A stretch of DNA of 39,711 nucleotides, taken from assembly GCF_023516595.1 (NCBI RefSeq), contig NZ_JAMGBG010000014.1, positions 1-39,711 on the forward strand. The letters are read 5' to 3'. Source of the DNA: Streptomyces neyagawaensis. Lineage in GTDB: Bacteria > Actinomycetota > Actinomycetes > Streptomycetales > Streptomycetaceae. The position numbers and the translations under genes were made by a program. A model generated the notes under the pieces. The model was not told the origin of the DNA. It was given only the letters and a program-made list of their open reading frames with translations, and made no database searches. Positions 7,709 through 16,205 of this stretch are shown in pieces (position 1 is the stretch's first letter; every line of letters begins with the position of its first letter).

Positions 7709-9202
7709 GTGTCCCCCCTCTTCCCGGACCTCACCCTGCCCGTCCCGCCCGACCGGCCCGCCCTCCGCTTCGGCGACCGTTCCCTCACCTACGCCGAGTT
7801 GGCCGCCGCGGCGGGCGCTCTCGCGCCCCGCCTGCGCGCGGCGGGGCGCGTGGCCGTGTGGGCGACGCCGACGCTGGAGACGGCGGTCGGCGTCGTCGCC
7901 GCGCTGCTCGCCGGGGTCACCGCCGTACCGCTCAACCCGAAGTCGGGCGACAGCGAACTCGGCCACATCGTGAAGGACAGCGCCCCCACCCTGATCCTGA
8001 CGGCACCCGGCACCGAACTCCCCGCCGCACTGGGCGACTTGGCACGTGTGGACGTCGTTGATGTCGTTGACGTCGAGGGCGTAGAGGATGTCGCCGCCAC
8101 CCCGGGCCGCACCGCCCCGTACGCCGTCGAGGACGTCCCGGACACCACCCCCGCCTTCGTCGTGTACACCTCCGGCACCACCGGTCCGCCCAAGGGCGCC
8201 GTGATCTCCCGCCGCGCCGTCGCGACCACCCTGGACGCCCTGGCGGACGCCTGGCAGTGGACCGGCGACGACGTCCTCGTCCACGCCCTGCCTCTGTTCC
8301 ATGTGCACGGCCTGATCCTCGGCATCCTGGGCCCGCTGCGCCGCGGCGGCTCGGTGCGTCACCTGGGCCGGTTCGGCACCGAGGGCGTGGCCCGGGAGCT
8401 GAACGCGGGCGCGACCATGCTGTTCGGCGTACCGACGATGTACCACCGCATCGCCGAGGCCCTGCCCTCCGACCCGGACCTGGCGAAGGCCCTGGCCCGT
8501 GCGCGTCTGCTCGTCTCCGGTTCGGCGGCGCTGCCCGTGCACGACCACGAACGGATCGCGGCGGCCACCGGACGCCGGGTGATCGAGCGGTACGGCATGA
8601 CGGAGACCCTCATGAACACCAGCGTCCGCGCGGACGGCGAACCCCGCGCCGGCACGGTCGGAGTCCCGCTGCCGGGCGTGGAGTTGCGGCTGGTGGAGGA
8701 CGACGGCACCCCGCTCACCGCGTACGACGGGGAGTCGGTCGGCGAGATCCAGGTGCGGGGCCCGAACCTCTTCACCGAGTACCTCAACCGCCCCGACGCG
8801 ACCGCCGCCGCGTTCACCGCGGACGGCTGGTTCCGCACCGGCGACATGGCGGTCCGCGACCCCGACGGCTACGTCCGCATCGTCGGCCGCAAGGCCACCG
8901 ACCTCATCAAGAGCGGCGGTTACAAGATCGGCGCGGGCGAGATCGAGAACGCGCTCCTCGAACACCCGGCGGTGAAGGAGGCCGCGGTCACCGGCGCGCC
9001 CGACCCCGACCTCGGCGAGCGCGTGGTCGCCTGGATCGTCCCCGCGGACCCCGGCGCCCGCCCCACCCCCGAGGAGCTGGCCGCGCACGTGGCCGCGAGG
9101 CTCGCTCCCCACAAGCGGCCCCGGACGGTCCACTACCTCGGTTCCCTCCCCCGCAACGACATGGGGAAGATCATGAAGCGGGCGCTGAAGACGGATGACT
9201 GA
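7709..9202 (+). CDS. matB: Malonyl-CoA synthetase (AMP-forming)
   Basis: A 497-residue ANL-superfamily ligase. Visible motifs are the phosphate loop YTSGTTGPPKGA, the aromatic/adenine motif IERYGMTETLMNT, the hinge DGWFRTGDMA followed by GYVRIVGRKATDLIKSGGYKIGAGEIE, and the catalytic lysine region PRNDMGKIMKRAL at the C-terminus. It converts malonate, ATP and CoA to malonyl-CoA; Streptomyces MatB of similar length is well characterised. Translation starts at GTG with AAGGAG 8 nt upstream. The 160-nt gap after matC is a C-rich repeat of CCCCCGACC-like units. The gene overlaps the next one by 8 bp (ATGACTGA), showing translational coupling. Confidence 0.9.
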   Translation: MSPLFPDLTLPVPPDRPALRFGDRSLTYAELAAAAGALAPRLRAAGRVAVWATPTLETAVGVVAALLAGVTAVPLNPKSGDSELGHIVKDSAPTLILTAPGTELPAALGDLARVDVVDVVDVEGVEDVAATPGRTAPYAVEDVPDTTPAFVVYTSGTTGPPKGAVISRRAVATTLDALADAWQWTGDDVLVHALPLFHVHGLILGILGPLRRGGSVRHLGRFGTEGVARELNAGATMLFGVPTMYHRIAEALPSDPDLAKALARARLLVSGSAALPVHDHERIAAATGRRVIERYGMTETLMNTSVRADGEPRAGTVGVPLPGVELRLVEDDGTPLTAYDGESVGEIQVRGPNLFTEYLNRPDATAAAFTADGWFRTGDMAVRDPDGYVRIVGRKATDLIKSGGYKIGAGEIENALLEHPAVKEAAVTGAPDPDLGERVVAWIVPADPGARPTPEELAAHVAARLAPHKRPRTVHYLGSLPRNDMGKIMKRALKTDD

Positions 9203-10754
9203 CCGCCGCTTCTCGGCCCGCGAGGCCATCGCGTTCCTCACCGACGACTTCACCCGCCTTCCCGCCCCGCCGAAGGAGTACGCCGCCGACGGCCCCCTCG
9301 CCTGGCAGGGCTACGACGTGGCCCGCGCCCGCGCCGCCGAACGCACGGGCGAGGAGGAGTCGGTGGTGTGCGGCGTGGCGACGATCGGCGTGGCAACGAA
9401 TGGCACGCCGACGCCCCCGCCACCCTCATCACCCCCGTCACCCCCGTCACCCCCGTCACCCCCGTCACCCCCGTCACCGGCCTCCGCCTCCGCCTCCGCC
9501 CGCACTCCCGCCCCCGCCGGGCCGGCGGGGGCGGTCCGTGCCGTCCTCATCGCCTTCGAGTTCGGCTTCCTCGGGGGCTCCCTCGGCGAACGCACCGGAG
9601 ACCGGCTGGAGTCGGCGTACCGGTACGCGCGGGAGCACCGTCTGCCGGTCGTGTCGCTGGTGGCGACCGGCGGCAGCCGCATGCAGGAGGGCATGCGCGC
9701 GCTCACCCAACTCCAGCGGGTGGCCCGCCAGTCGGCCCTCACCCGCGCGGCGGGCCTCCCCCAGATCGCCGTACTCCGCGACCCCACGACGGGCGGCGGC
9801 TGGGCCACCCTGGGCGCCGGCGCCGATGTCGTCCTCGCGCTCCCCGCCGCCCAGGTCGGCTTCGCCGGCTCCCGGGTCCGCCCGCCGAACGCCGACCCCG
9901 CCGCGTACACGGCCGAGGCGCAGCGGGATGCGGGCGCCGTGGACGCGATCGTGGCCGCCGAGCACCTCCGCGAGACCCTGGCCCGCTGGCTCCGCCTGCT
10001 GACCGCCCCCTCGACGGCCCCGGCCCCGCCCCCGCCCCCGCCCCACCTGCCGACTCCGGCCACGCCCCACCTGCTGACGCCGGCGGCGACGCCGGCCCCG
10101 AGTGTCCCGCCCCGGAGTGACCCGCGTCCTCTCCCCGCCACCGGCTGGGAAGCCGTGGAGCGGGCCCGCTCCCCCCGCCGCCCGCGCGCCGAGGCCTACC
10201 TGGACGCCTACTTCACGCACCGCACGGCCATCAGCGGCGACCGGGCGGGCGGCACCGACCCCGGCATGTTGTGCGGGTTCGGCGAGCACGAGGGCCGGAC
10301 GATCGCCTACGCGGCCCAGTGCGGCACGGCCACCCGCCCGGCGGGCTACCGGACCGCCGCCCGTCTGATCCGCCTGGCGGACCGGCTCGGCATCCCCGTG
10401 CTGACGCTCGTCGACACCCCCGGCGCGGCGAACGACGCCGAGGCGGAACGCGAGGGCGCGGGCGCGGCCATCGCCGACCTGTTCACAGCCGTCGCCACCG
10501 CTCGCACCCCCGTCACCACCCTCGTCATCGGCGAGGGCGGGTCGGGCGGTGCCCTCGCCCTCGCCGCCCCCGGCAACACCTGGGCCACCCCCGACAGCTA
10601 CTTCTCGGTGATCGCCCCCGAACTGGCCGCCGCGATCCTCAAACGGCCGGAGAGCCAGGTCAGGGCCACGGCCGACGAACTCCGCATCCGCCCGCAGGAC
10701 TTGGTGGACCTGGGGGTGATCCAGGGCATCACGAGCCCGGTGACCGGAGGGTGA
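9195..10754 (+). CDS. Two-domain carboxyltransferase-like protein (MdcD/MdcE-like)
   Basis: A 519-residue protein made of two crotonase/carboxyltransferase-fold halves. The first (about 100-265: VLIAFEFGFLGGSLGERTGDRLESAYRYA, TGGSRMQEGMRAL, DPTTGGGWATLGAGADVVLA) is beta-like. The second (about 330-519: LTLVDTPGAANDAEAEREGAG, TLVIGEGGSGGALALAA) is alpha/gamma-like. It looks most like acyl-CoA carboxyltransferase or biotin-independent malonate decarboxylase subunits fused in one chain. Coupled to matB, it could decarboxylate malonyl-CoA, taking the place of MatA, or carboxylate an acyl-CoA with a biotin partner that is not seen here. Low-complexity Pro/Ser stretches at residues about 70-100 and 275-310 come from DNA repeats and look like linkers. 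Confidence 0.75.
   Translation: MTDRRFSAREAIAFLTDDFTRLPAPPKEYAADGPLAWQGYDVARARAAERTGEEESVVCGVATIGVATNGTPTPPPPSSPPSPPSPPSPPSPPSPASASASARTPAPAGPAGAVRAVLIAFEFGFLGGSLGERTGDRLESAYRYAREHRLPVVSLVATGGSRMQEGMRALTQLQRVARQSALTRAAGLPQIAVLRDPTTGGGWATLGAGADVVLALPAAQVGFAGSRVRPPNADPAAYTAEAQRDAGAVDAIVAAEHLRETLARWLRLLTAPSTAPAPPPPPPHLPTPATPHLLTPAATPAPSVPPRSDPRPLPATGWEAVERARSPRRPRAEAYLDAYFTHRTAISGDRAGGTDPGMLCGFGEHEGRTIAYAAQCGTATRPAGYRTAARLIRLADRLGIPVLTLVDTPGAANDAEAEREGAGAAIADLFTAVATARTPVTTLVIGEGGSGGALALAAPGNTWATPDSYFSVIAPELAAAILKRPESQVRATADELRIRPQDLVDLGVIQGITSPVTGG
9433..9477. repeat. 9-bp tandem repeat inside the carboxyltransferase gene
   Basis: About five copies of CCCGTCACC in tandem. In frame they encode Ser-Pro-Pro units in the N-terminal linker region. 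Confidence 0.85.
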
Positions 10755-10998
10755 CGGGCGGGCGACCGGAGGGCTACCGGGGTGGCCGGCGGCGGGCGAC
10801 CGAGGTGACCGACTGGCGACCCAGGTGACCGGCTGGCTACCCAGGTGACCGGGTGTCACAGAAACCACCCGTCCAGCCGCACCCCACCCGGCCCACCCCA
10901 GCGGGCATCCGGCGGCCCGCCCGCGCACGATGCAAGGGAACCAGGGAACCGCCGCCCGGCGGCCCGCACGGCCCGTGCTCTCGGGAGGATCCGCCGCC
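10755..10998. other. Intergenic, GGTGACCG-type short repeats
   Basis: This stretch has repeated CAGGTGACCGGCTGGCTACC-like units at about 10800-10855 and then a Pro/His-rich-reading region. I see no gene. The in-frame GTG/ATG upstream of the MreB-like start (10930) lacks an RBS. Confidence 0.6.
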
Positions 10999-12045
10999 AT
11001 GACGACCATGACCGCCAGTCTGGAGCAGCTGCGTCGCTGCCATTTCGCCGTCGACCTGGGTGCGGCACGGACCCGTGTCTATGTGAAGGGCGCGGGTCTG
11101 GTGGTGGACCAGCCGAGCGTGGCCGCCGTGAACACGAGGACGGGCGCGCTGATCGCCGTCGGTGAGTTCGCGGAGAAGATGACGGGCCGTACACCCCACT
11201 ACATCCGCGTCGCCCGGCCCGTCTCCGGTGGCACGGTGGTGGACATCGACATGGCCCAGCGGATGCTGCGCCAACTGCTCGGCGACAAGGTCCGCCGCAC
11301 CCTGCGCCGCAAGCCCGTACTCCGGGCGGCGGCCTGCACCCCGCACGACGCGGACCCCCTCGCCCAGCGCGCCACGATCGAGACGCTGGTGGGTCTGGGG
11401 GCGCGCCGGGTGGAACTGGTGGACACGCTGATCGCGGCCGCGGTCGGCTGCGGTCTGCCCGTGGAGCAGCCCGAGGCGACCATGATCATGGTGTGCGGCG
11501 CGGCGGCCACCCAGCTCGCCGTGCTCTCCCTGGGCTCGGTGGTCAACGCCGTGCGCATCCCGGTGGGCGGCGAGGCCATCGACCACGCGATCGTGCAGCA
11601 CCTGCGGCTGCGGCACGAGCTGACCCTGCCCAGCCAGTCGGTACGGCCGCTCCAGTTGGCCCTGTCCGGCAACGGCCTCACCCCGCACGGCCCCGCGTCC
11701 ACGGAGATCCACGGCCTGGACGTGGCGACGGGTCTCGCCCGTTCCGTGCAGGTCGACACGGCGGCCGTGCGCGACGCCATCCAGACCCCGCTGACCGCGG
11801 TCGTCGACGGCATCGGCAAGGTCCTGCGCGACTGCCCGCCCGACCTGGTGGCCGACCTCGCCGACCGCGGCATCATGATGGTCGGCGGCAGCGCGCTGCT
11901 CCCCGGCTTCGACCAGATGCTGCGACACGCGACGGGCATGCCGGTGGCGATCGCCGAGAGACCGGACGTCTGCGCGGCCCTCGGAGTCGGCGCGATGCTG
12001 GAGGGCCGCCTCGAACCCATCTCCCTGGACCCGGTGGGCGACTGA
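10999..12045 (+). CDS. MreB-like actin-family protein
   Basis: A 348-residue actin-fold ATPase. The phosphate-1 motif (FAVDLGAARTRVYVKG), connecting regions (AACTPHDADPLAQRATIETLVGLGARRVELVDTLIAAAVG), phosphate-2-like segment (TMIMVCGAAATQLAVLSLG) and adenosine motif (GIMMVGGSALLPGFDQML) follow MreB order. Compared with typical MreB, phosphate 2 has C-G-A-A-A where D-I-G-G-G-T is usual, so ATPase activity may be altered. It is not next to mreC/mreD, so it is an accessory paralogue. S. coelicolor has such a third MreB-like protein in what I recall as the same gene neighbourhood. I use the ATG at 10999, with GGGAGG 10 nt upstream. Confidence 0.8.
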   Translation: MTTMTASLEQLRRCHFAVDLGAARTRVYVKGAGLVVDQPSVAAVNTRTGALIAVGEFAEKMTGRTPHYIRVARPVSGGTVVDIDMAQRMLRQLLGDKVRRTLRRKPVLRAAACTPHDADPLAQRATIETLVGLGARRVELVDTLIAAAVGCGLPVEQPEATMIMVCGAAATQLAVLSLGSVVNAVRIPVGGEAIDHAIVQHLRLRHELTLPSQSVRPLQLALSGNGLTPHGPASTEIHGLDVATGLARSVQVDTAAVRDAIQTPLTAVVDGIGKVLRDCPPDLVADLADRGIMMVGGSALLPGFDQMLRHATGMPVAIAERPDVCAALGVGAMLEGRLEPISLDPVGD

Positions 12046-12351
12046 GCGACCGCGGCGGCGCACGCCCCCTCCGTCCCCGGCCGTTCCGCCGGGCGACGAC
12101 GGGACGGTGGACGGACGACCGACGGCGAGCTGGGTGCGGCAGACGACCGGTGGCGGACGGTGGGGGACGACCAGCGGTTGACGGACGCGGACGGCGAGCT
12201 GGGTGCGGCGGGCGACGGACGACGGGCGGTGACGGACGACCGGCGGACGGCGAGCAGCCGGCAGCGAGCGATGGGTGACGAACGAACGACCGGCGAACCG
12301 ATAGCGGCCCGCAGCCAACGGCCGGCGGCTGGCGGCCGGCGCCCAGCAACC

Positions 12352-12410
12352 GGCAGCGGCAGCGGCAGCGGCAGCGGCAGCGGCAGCGGCAGCGGCAGCG
12401 GCAGCGGCAG
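12352..12410. repeat. GGCAGC hexanucleotide microsatellite
   Basis: An uninterrupted run of nearly ten GGCAGC copies about 130 bp upstream of the SLOG gene. It is intergenic. Confidence 0.95.
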
Positions 12411-12528
12411 TATTCGGGGCACGCGGGGGCGGTCGGCAGAGGACCGGTCCCCCGCCCGTCGCCCCCGTGAGCCCACGACGCCCCACCGAACACCCGTACG
12501 CGTCGTTCTCGCTGAAGTCCCCCGCCGC

Positions 12529-12541
12529 TAGGGTGGGTTGG
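12529..12541 (+). promoter_or_regulatory. -10 box placing transcription at the SLOG start codon
   Basis: TAGGGT at 12529-12534 is a good Streptomyces -10. Its expected start point (about 12541) falls at the ATG at 12542, so a leaderless transcript is likely. The -35 (TTCTCG, 17 bp upstream) is weak. Confidence 0.4.
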
Positions 12542-13060
12542 ATGACCGCGGCCACGGAGGTGAGCGCACGGATGCCAGGGCCCGTGACCTGGATCGGCAT
12601 CACCGGACACCGGCAGATCCCGGAGGCCGCCCTGTCCGCCGTACAGTCCGGCATCCGGTCGGAACTGCGGAACCGTCCGACGGCCCGGGCCCTCAGCAGC
12701 CTCGCCGCCGGAGCCGACCAGTTGTTCGCGGAGATCGCCCTGGACTGCGGTGTCCCGCTGACGGCCGTGATCCCCGGCATGGACTACGAGACCCACCTGG
12801 GCGGCGACGAGGTACGGGCGGCGTACCGCCGGCTCCTCAAGTGCTGCGCGGAACGCGTGGAGCTGCCGTACGAAAGCACGCACGACGAGGCGTACTACGC
12901 GGCGGGCCGTTACATCGTCGACCACGCGGACCGCATGGTCGCCGTCTGGGACGGCGCCCCGGCCCGCGGCCTGGGCGGCACGGCCGACATCGTCGCGTAC
13001 GCGCGGCGGACGGGCGTCCCGGTGACGGTGCTGTGGAGCCCCGGAGTACGCCGAGCCTGA
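12542..13060 (+). CDS. SLOG-superfamily nucleotide-binding protein
   Basis: A 172-residue Rossmann-like protein of the SLOG class. It begins TWIGITGHRQIP, then has ARALSSLAAGADQLFAEIAL, PLTAVIPG and, near the end, IVDHADRMVAVWDG followed by ARGLGGTADIVAYAR, where the GG-containing loop should contact a nucleotide. SLOG proteins are predicted to sense or process nucleotide-derived ligands in prokaryotic conflict systems, often with SLATT membrane partners. A SLATT-like gene lies directly downstream, facing it. Two starts are possible: the ATG at 12542, matching a leaderless promoter, or the ATG at 12572, with GGAGGTGA 8 nt upstream. The latter begins just before the conserved domain. Confidence 0.75.
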   Translation: MTAATEVSARMPGPVTWIGITGHRQIPEAALSAVQSGIRSELRNRPTARALSSLAAGADQLFAEIALDCGVPLTAVIPGMDYETHLGGDEVRAAYRRLLKCCAERVELPYESTHDEAYYAAGRYIVDHADRMVAVWDGAPARGLGGTADIVAYARRTGVPVTVLWSPGVRRA

Positions 13061-13213
13061 CGCATCGGCAACGGTGCCCTCACAGGACCCGAACCACCCG
13101 AGCCGGGACCTCGAACGGCCCAAGCCCAGGACTTCGAACCACCCGAGCCGAGGCCCCCAACCGCCTCGCTCAGAACCCGAACCGAACGCGCTCGGAACCC
13201 CTCCCACCCGCGC

Positions 13214-14128
13214 TCAGGACCCGAACCGCACAAGCCAGTCCGTGTGCTGGGGGGAGACCAGGCGTTCGGCCTCGGCGACGGCGTCGGCCCAGCCGTCCTC
13301 GGTGACCGTGGTGCCCATGGCGACGCGATGCGTGTCGAGGTCCTGTTCGACGAGCTTGTGGGCGTAGGTGAGGGGGCGGTGCCGGCGGACCTCCTGCCAG
13401 GCCACACCGGCCGCGGCGGCGGCACTGAGCACGCCGGTCGGGTCCCAGCGGCTGCCGATCGCCCCGAGGGCGCGCAGTACGGCGGTGATCAGGGCCAGCC
13501 CGGTCAGCGTGGTCGTGACGCCGGACCAGCGTACGGATGCCTGGTGGGCCTGCCCGGCCTTGCCTCCGTACCAGGCCAGTTGCTCCAGCACCCGGTCCCG
13601 GAGGTAGATGTCCCGCCGCGCGGCGAACCGCTTGGCGCGCACGGCCCGCATCCGGGGGGTGATCTGTCCGAGCCCGAGTTCGGCGGAGCTCTCCCGCGGG
13701 TCGTCCCACCCCACCTTCCGCAGCTCGCTCAGCCGCTCCTCCAGCCGTTCGGCGAAGAGCGCCTCGGGGTTGACGAGCCGTGAGTGGAAGGGACCGCCGT
13801 GCACCATGTACTGCCAGGCCAGAGACTTGATCACCTCGGCGGCGGCACGATGCGCCTGCCAGTGCGCCCGGGCCCGGCGCCGGGAGGCGTGGATCCCGAT
13901 GGCGATGGTCGCGGCGTACAGCACGGCCGCGACGGCGGACGGTATCCGACTCCCCATCCGCTCCGCGAGCGAGGCGGTCCCGGTGGCCAGCAGCAGCGCG
14001 AACAACTGCGTCCGTACGATCTTGAACGACTCCCCCTGATGGACCAGCGCGAGCTGATCGCACACATGGAACAACGGGGGTAAATCACGATCACTCACCG
14101 TGGTGCTCGGGCCGGGCGCGGCAGCCAT
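13214..14128 (-). CDS. SLATT-like (DUF4231) 2TM effector-type membrane protein
   Basis: A protein of about 304 residues with two pairs of hydrophobic helices. The first pair is near residues 38-75 (LFALLLATGTASLAERM, SAVAAVLYAATIAIGIHA) and the second in the C-terminal third (VTTTLTGLALITAVLRALGA, TGVLSAAAAAGVAW). Long charged helices surround both (RERAHW..AAAEVIKSLAWQYMV type). This tandem SLATT architecture is predicted to form pores or perturb membranes when triggered by SMODS or SLOG partners. It faces the SLOG gene across 153 bp. Leu16 is a TTA codon (14081-14083), so translation should depend on bldA tRNA. The ATG at 14128 was chosen; the GTG giving VSDRD is an alternative, and neither has a strong RBS. 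Confidence 0.72.
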   Translation of the reverse strand: MAAAPGPSTTVSDRDLPPLFHVCDQLALVHQGESFKIVRTQLFALLLATGTASLAERMGSRIPSAVAAVLYAATIAIGIHASRRRARAHWQAHRAAAEVIKSLAWQYMVHGGPFHSRLVNPEALFAERLEERLSELRKVGWDDPRESSAELGLGQITPRMRAVRAKRFAARRDIYLRDRVLEQLAWYGGKAGQAHQASVRWSGVTTTLTGLALITAVLRALGAIGSRWDPTGVLSAAAAAGVAWQEVRRHRPLTYAHKLVEQDLDTHRVAMGTTVTEDGWADAVAEAERLVSPQHTDWLVRFGS

Positions 14129-14145
14129 AGGAGGACCTCGCACAG

Positions 14146-15266
14146 ATGTCTGGAGGCAACGGGCAGATCATGCTCTCGTCAATCCGGGAACTCCACCAGA
14201 GCGCCACGTCTTATCTTCCGAACTCCTCTACTCCTGGCGTCCGCGCCCGTCAACAAGGCGTGAACGGCCTGAGCGAGACGTGCCGCGCCTGCCCGGTCGT
14301 GAAGTCCTGCGGTGGCGGGCTCTACGCCCACCGATACAGCGACGAGCGCGTTCGACAACCCCTCCGTTCTTCTGCACCGACCTCCGAGCGCTCGTCGAGG
14401 GCGTCGCCGAGCGCATCACCGAACGCGCCCTGGTCCCGTCCGTCACCGGAATCGAGGAACTCCGTCCGGCCCAGACCGAGCTGAGCCGACTGCTCGTGGC
14501 CGATGCGCACCGGCGCCTCGCCGGCCGCCCCGACTGGGACACCGCCTGGGAGGGGTTGCTGGGGCTGAACGAAGGCGAGACGAACCCCGCGGTGCTCGAC
14601 GTGGTCCTCTCCCACACCTATTTGAGTCCCTCCCTGCTGGGAACCTCGGACATGCAGGGGTGGGTGCCCAGGCTCATGTCGACGGTCGTCGCAGCCTCGG
14701 TGCGGGCCGGCGCGGAGACGACCCTCAGTTGGGACGAGCCGTCCGCCGAGGTGTACCTCCCGACCCTCGGGACGGTGTCGCTGCCGCAGCGCGGTCAAGT
14801 CGATTTCGTGGTCGCAGACCATGACTTCCGGTGCCGCGTGCTGAGCGGTGGCTCCGAACCGCCGCTGGAGTGGCGGCCCTTGATGAGGGCCTCCCCGGCG
14901 GACGGGCCGTCGCTGCTCATCGACGACGCCGATCCGTGCAGGGCCTGCTTCGGCGCATCGCTCACCGGCCCACTGAGCCCCAGTGATCTCGCGCTCTTCT
15001 GCAAGGGGCTCCAGGCCGCCCACGATCTGTTGGACGAGCGCCGCCCCGGCCTGCGCGACAGTGCCAACGTCCTCTTCGCCACCACAGTGACCCCCCTCCC
15101 GGAGGGCTCCGGGCTGAGGATCGATCAATTCTCCGTCGACGAAGAACTGAGGCGGGCCCGACACGCCCTCGAAAGCCTGACTGCACTTTCCGCAGGAGAA
15201 CTCACCGAAAATGGAAGGCACTTGGTCCGAGAACTGAACGAGGAATGGCGAGCCCTCCATGACTGA
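14146..15266 (+). pseudogene. Truncated, frameshifted fxsB (radical SAM/SPASM maturase) remnant
   Basis: The radical SAM half is missing. From about 14230 the frame reads TPGVRARQQGVNGLSETC, then CRACPVVKSCGGGLYAHRYS, the SPASM cysteine cluster of the FxsB family. The next family motif, FDNPSV, is in the +1 frame (about 14348), and FCTDLRAL is in the frame after that (about 14370). So two shifts lie within 30 bp. The last frame then stays open to 15266 and matches the C-terminal extension of the open fxsB at 21879-24203 (for example LIDDADPCRACFG against TIDDLDTYRVGQG). No FxsA precursor gene is seen upstream. The 8-bp overlap with the AAC(3) gene is preserved. I judge it non-functional as a maturase; the C-terminal frame alone might still be translated. 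Confidence 0.75.
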
Positions 15267-16047
15267 TACCACTCATTCCCGGAATCTTCTGCACCGGCTT
15301 CAGAGCACTCTGACCGAGCTGGGTGTCCGGCCGGGTGCCATCCTCATGGTGCACTCCGCCCTGGGCGGCACCGGTCTCGGCGCAGCCGCCGTACGTGACG
15401 TGCTGCTGCGTGTCCTGGGCCCGGAAGGCACGCTCGTCGTCCCCGCGTTCACCCCGGAGAATTCCGACACGTCTCGCGAGTACCGCCGGAGGGTCGAGGG
15501 CATGACGGAGCGCGAGAGGGCCGAACTCCGTGCCTCCATGCTGCCGTTCGAGCGGAACAGCACCCCCTGCCCAGCCATGGGTGCCCTCGCTGAATGCGTA
15601 CGGAGCACACCGGGCGCGGTCCGCAGTGCCCACCCGCAGACCTCGTTCGCCGCGCTCGGGCCACGTGCCCTGGAATTGCTCTCCGGCCACGATCCGTACT
15701 GCCACCTCGGTGAAAGCTCCCCCATGGCACGGCTGTACGAGGCCGAAGCGCAGACGCTGCTGCTGCGTGTGGGGTTCGAGGTGTGCAGCGCCTTCCACCT
15801 CGCCGAGTACCGGATGACTCCTCCTCTCCCGCGGAGGACGTACCGCTGCGTGGTGGAGGAGAAGGGCAATTGGATCGAGTACGACGATCTCGACCTCTAT
15901 GACGGGGACTTCGGCGAAATCGGATCACGGTTACCACGCGGCCTGTACGAGGAGCGCGAATGGGCCGGGCGACGCACCGTACTCATCGGCGTACACGACG
16001 CGGTTGACACAGCGAGCGCTCTGATGTCCAGATGTCGCAGAGCGTGA
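15259..16047 (+). CDS. AAC(3)-family N-acetyltransferase
   Basis: A full-length 262-residue member of the Antibiotic_NAT family. It has the N-terminal acetyl-CoA region (PGAILMVHSALGGTGLGAAAVRDVLL, GTLVVPAFTPENSDTS), the central substrate region (RSAHPQTSFAALGP, LGESSPMARLYEAEAQTLLLRVGFEVCSAFHLAEYR) and the usual C-terminal helix. The family acetylates the 3-amino group of 2-deoxystreptamine aminoglycosides; some members act on other amines. The start overlaps the fxsB remnant by 8 bp (ATGACTGA), so the two were once one operon and its original substrate may have been linked to the Fxs product. Leu225 is a TTA codon (15931-15933), so it is probably bldA-dependent. Confidence 0.85.
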   Translation: MTDTTHSRNLLHRLQSTLTELGVRPGAILMVHSALGGTGLGAAAVRDVLLRVLGPEGTLVVPAFTPENSDTSREYRRRVEGMTERERAELRASMLPFERNSTPCPAMGALAECVRSTPGAVRSAHPQTSFAALGPRALELLSGHDPYCHLGESSPMARLYEAEAQTLLLRVGFEVCSAFHLAEYRMTPPLPRRTYRCVVEEKGNWIEYDDLDLYDGDFGEIGSRLPRGLYEEREWAGRRTVLIGVHDAVDTASALMSRCRRA

Positions 16048-16205
16048 ATCGCGCCATCCGGACCGCGCCGACACACCCTGCCAAGGTGACGAGGGGCGGC
16101 AGGTCAAGGCCGAACCCGAGCGCACCCTCCCATTGATCTTGATCGCGGCCGCCCACCGACTTCCGGATTGCCGGGCCCCCACCCTCCCGCCGTGCACCAG
16201 CGCGG

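Larger units (their letters stand above)
12046..12541. other. Repeat-rich intergenic region
   Basis: No gene is supported. The 20-mer GACGGCGAGCTGGGTGCGGC occurs twice (about 12120 and 12189), surrounded by CGGACGACCGGCGG-type units, before the hexanucleotide array. The last 40 nt hold the promoter of the next gene. Confidence 0.6.

Noticed and set aside
5958..7973. 671-residue plus-strand ORF through matC
   Set aside because: It is Arg/Pro/His-rich in an alternative frame of the clear matC and matB genes, typical of high-GC shadow ORFs.
14100..15266. A single 388-residue ORF as an intact gene
   Set aside because: Its first 90 codons overlap the SLATT gene start region on the other strand and do not match any family. 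The FxsB homology before about 14370 is in other frames, so the ORF is only the tail of a frameshifted gene.
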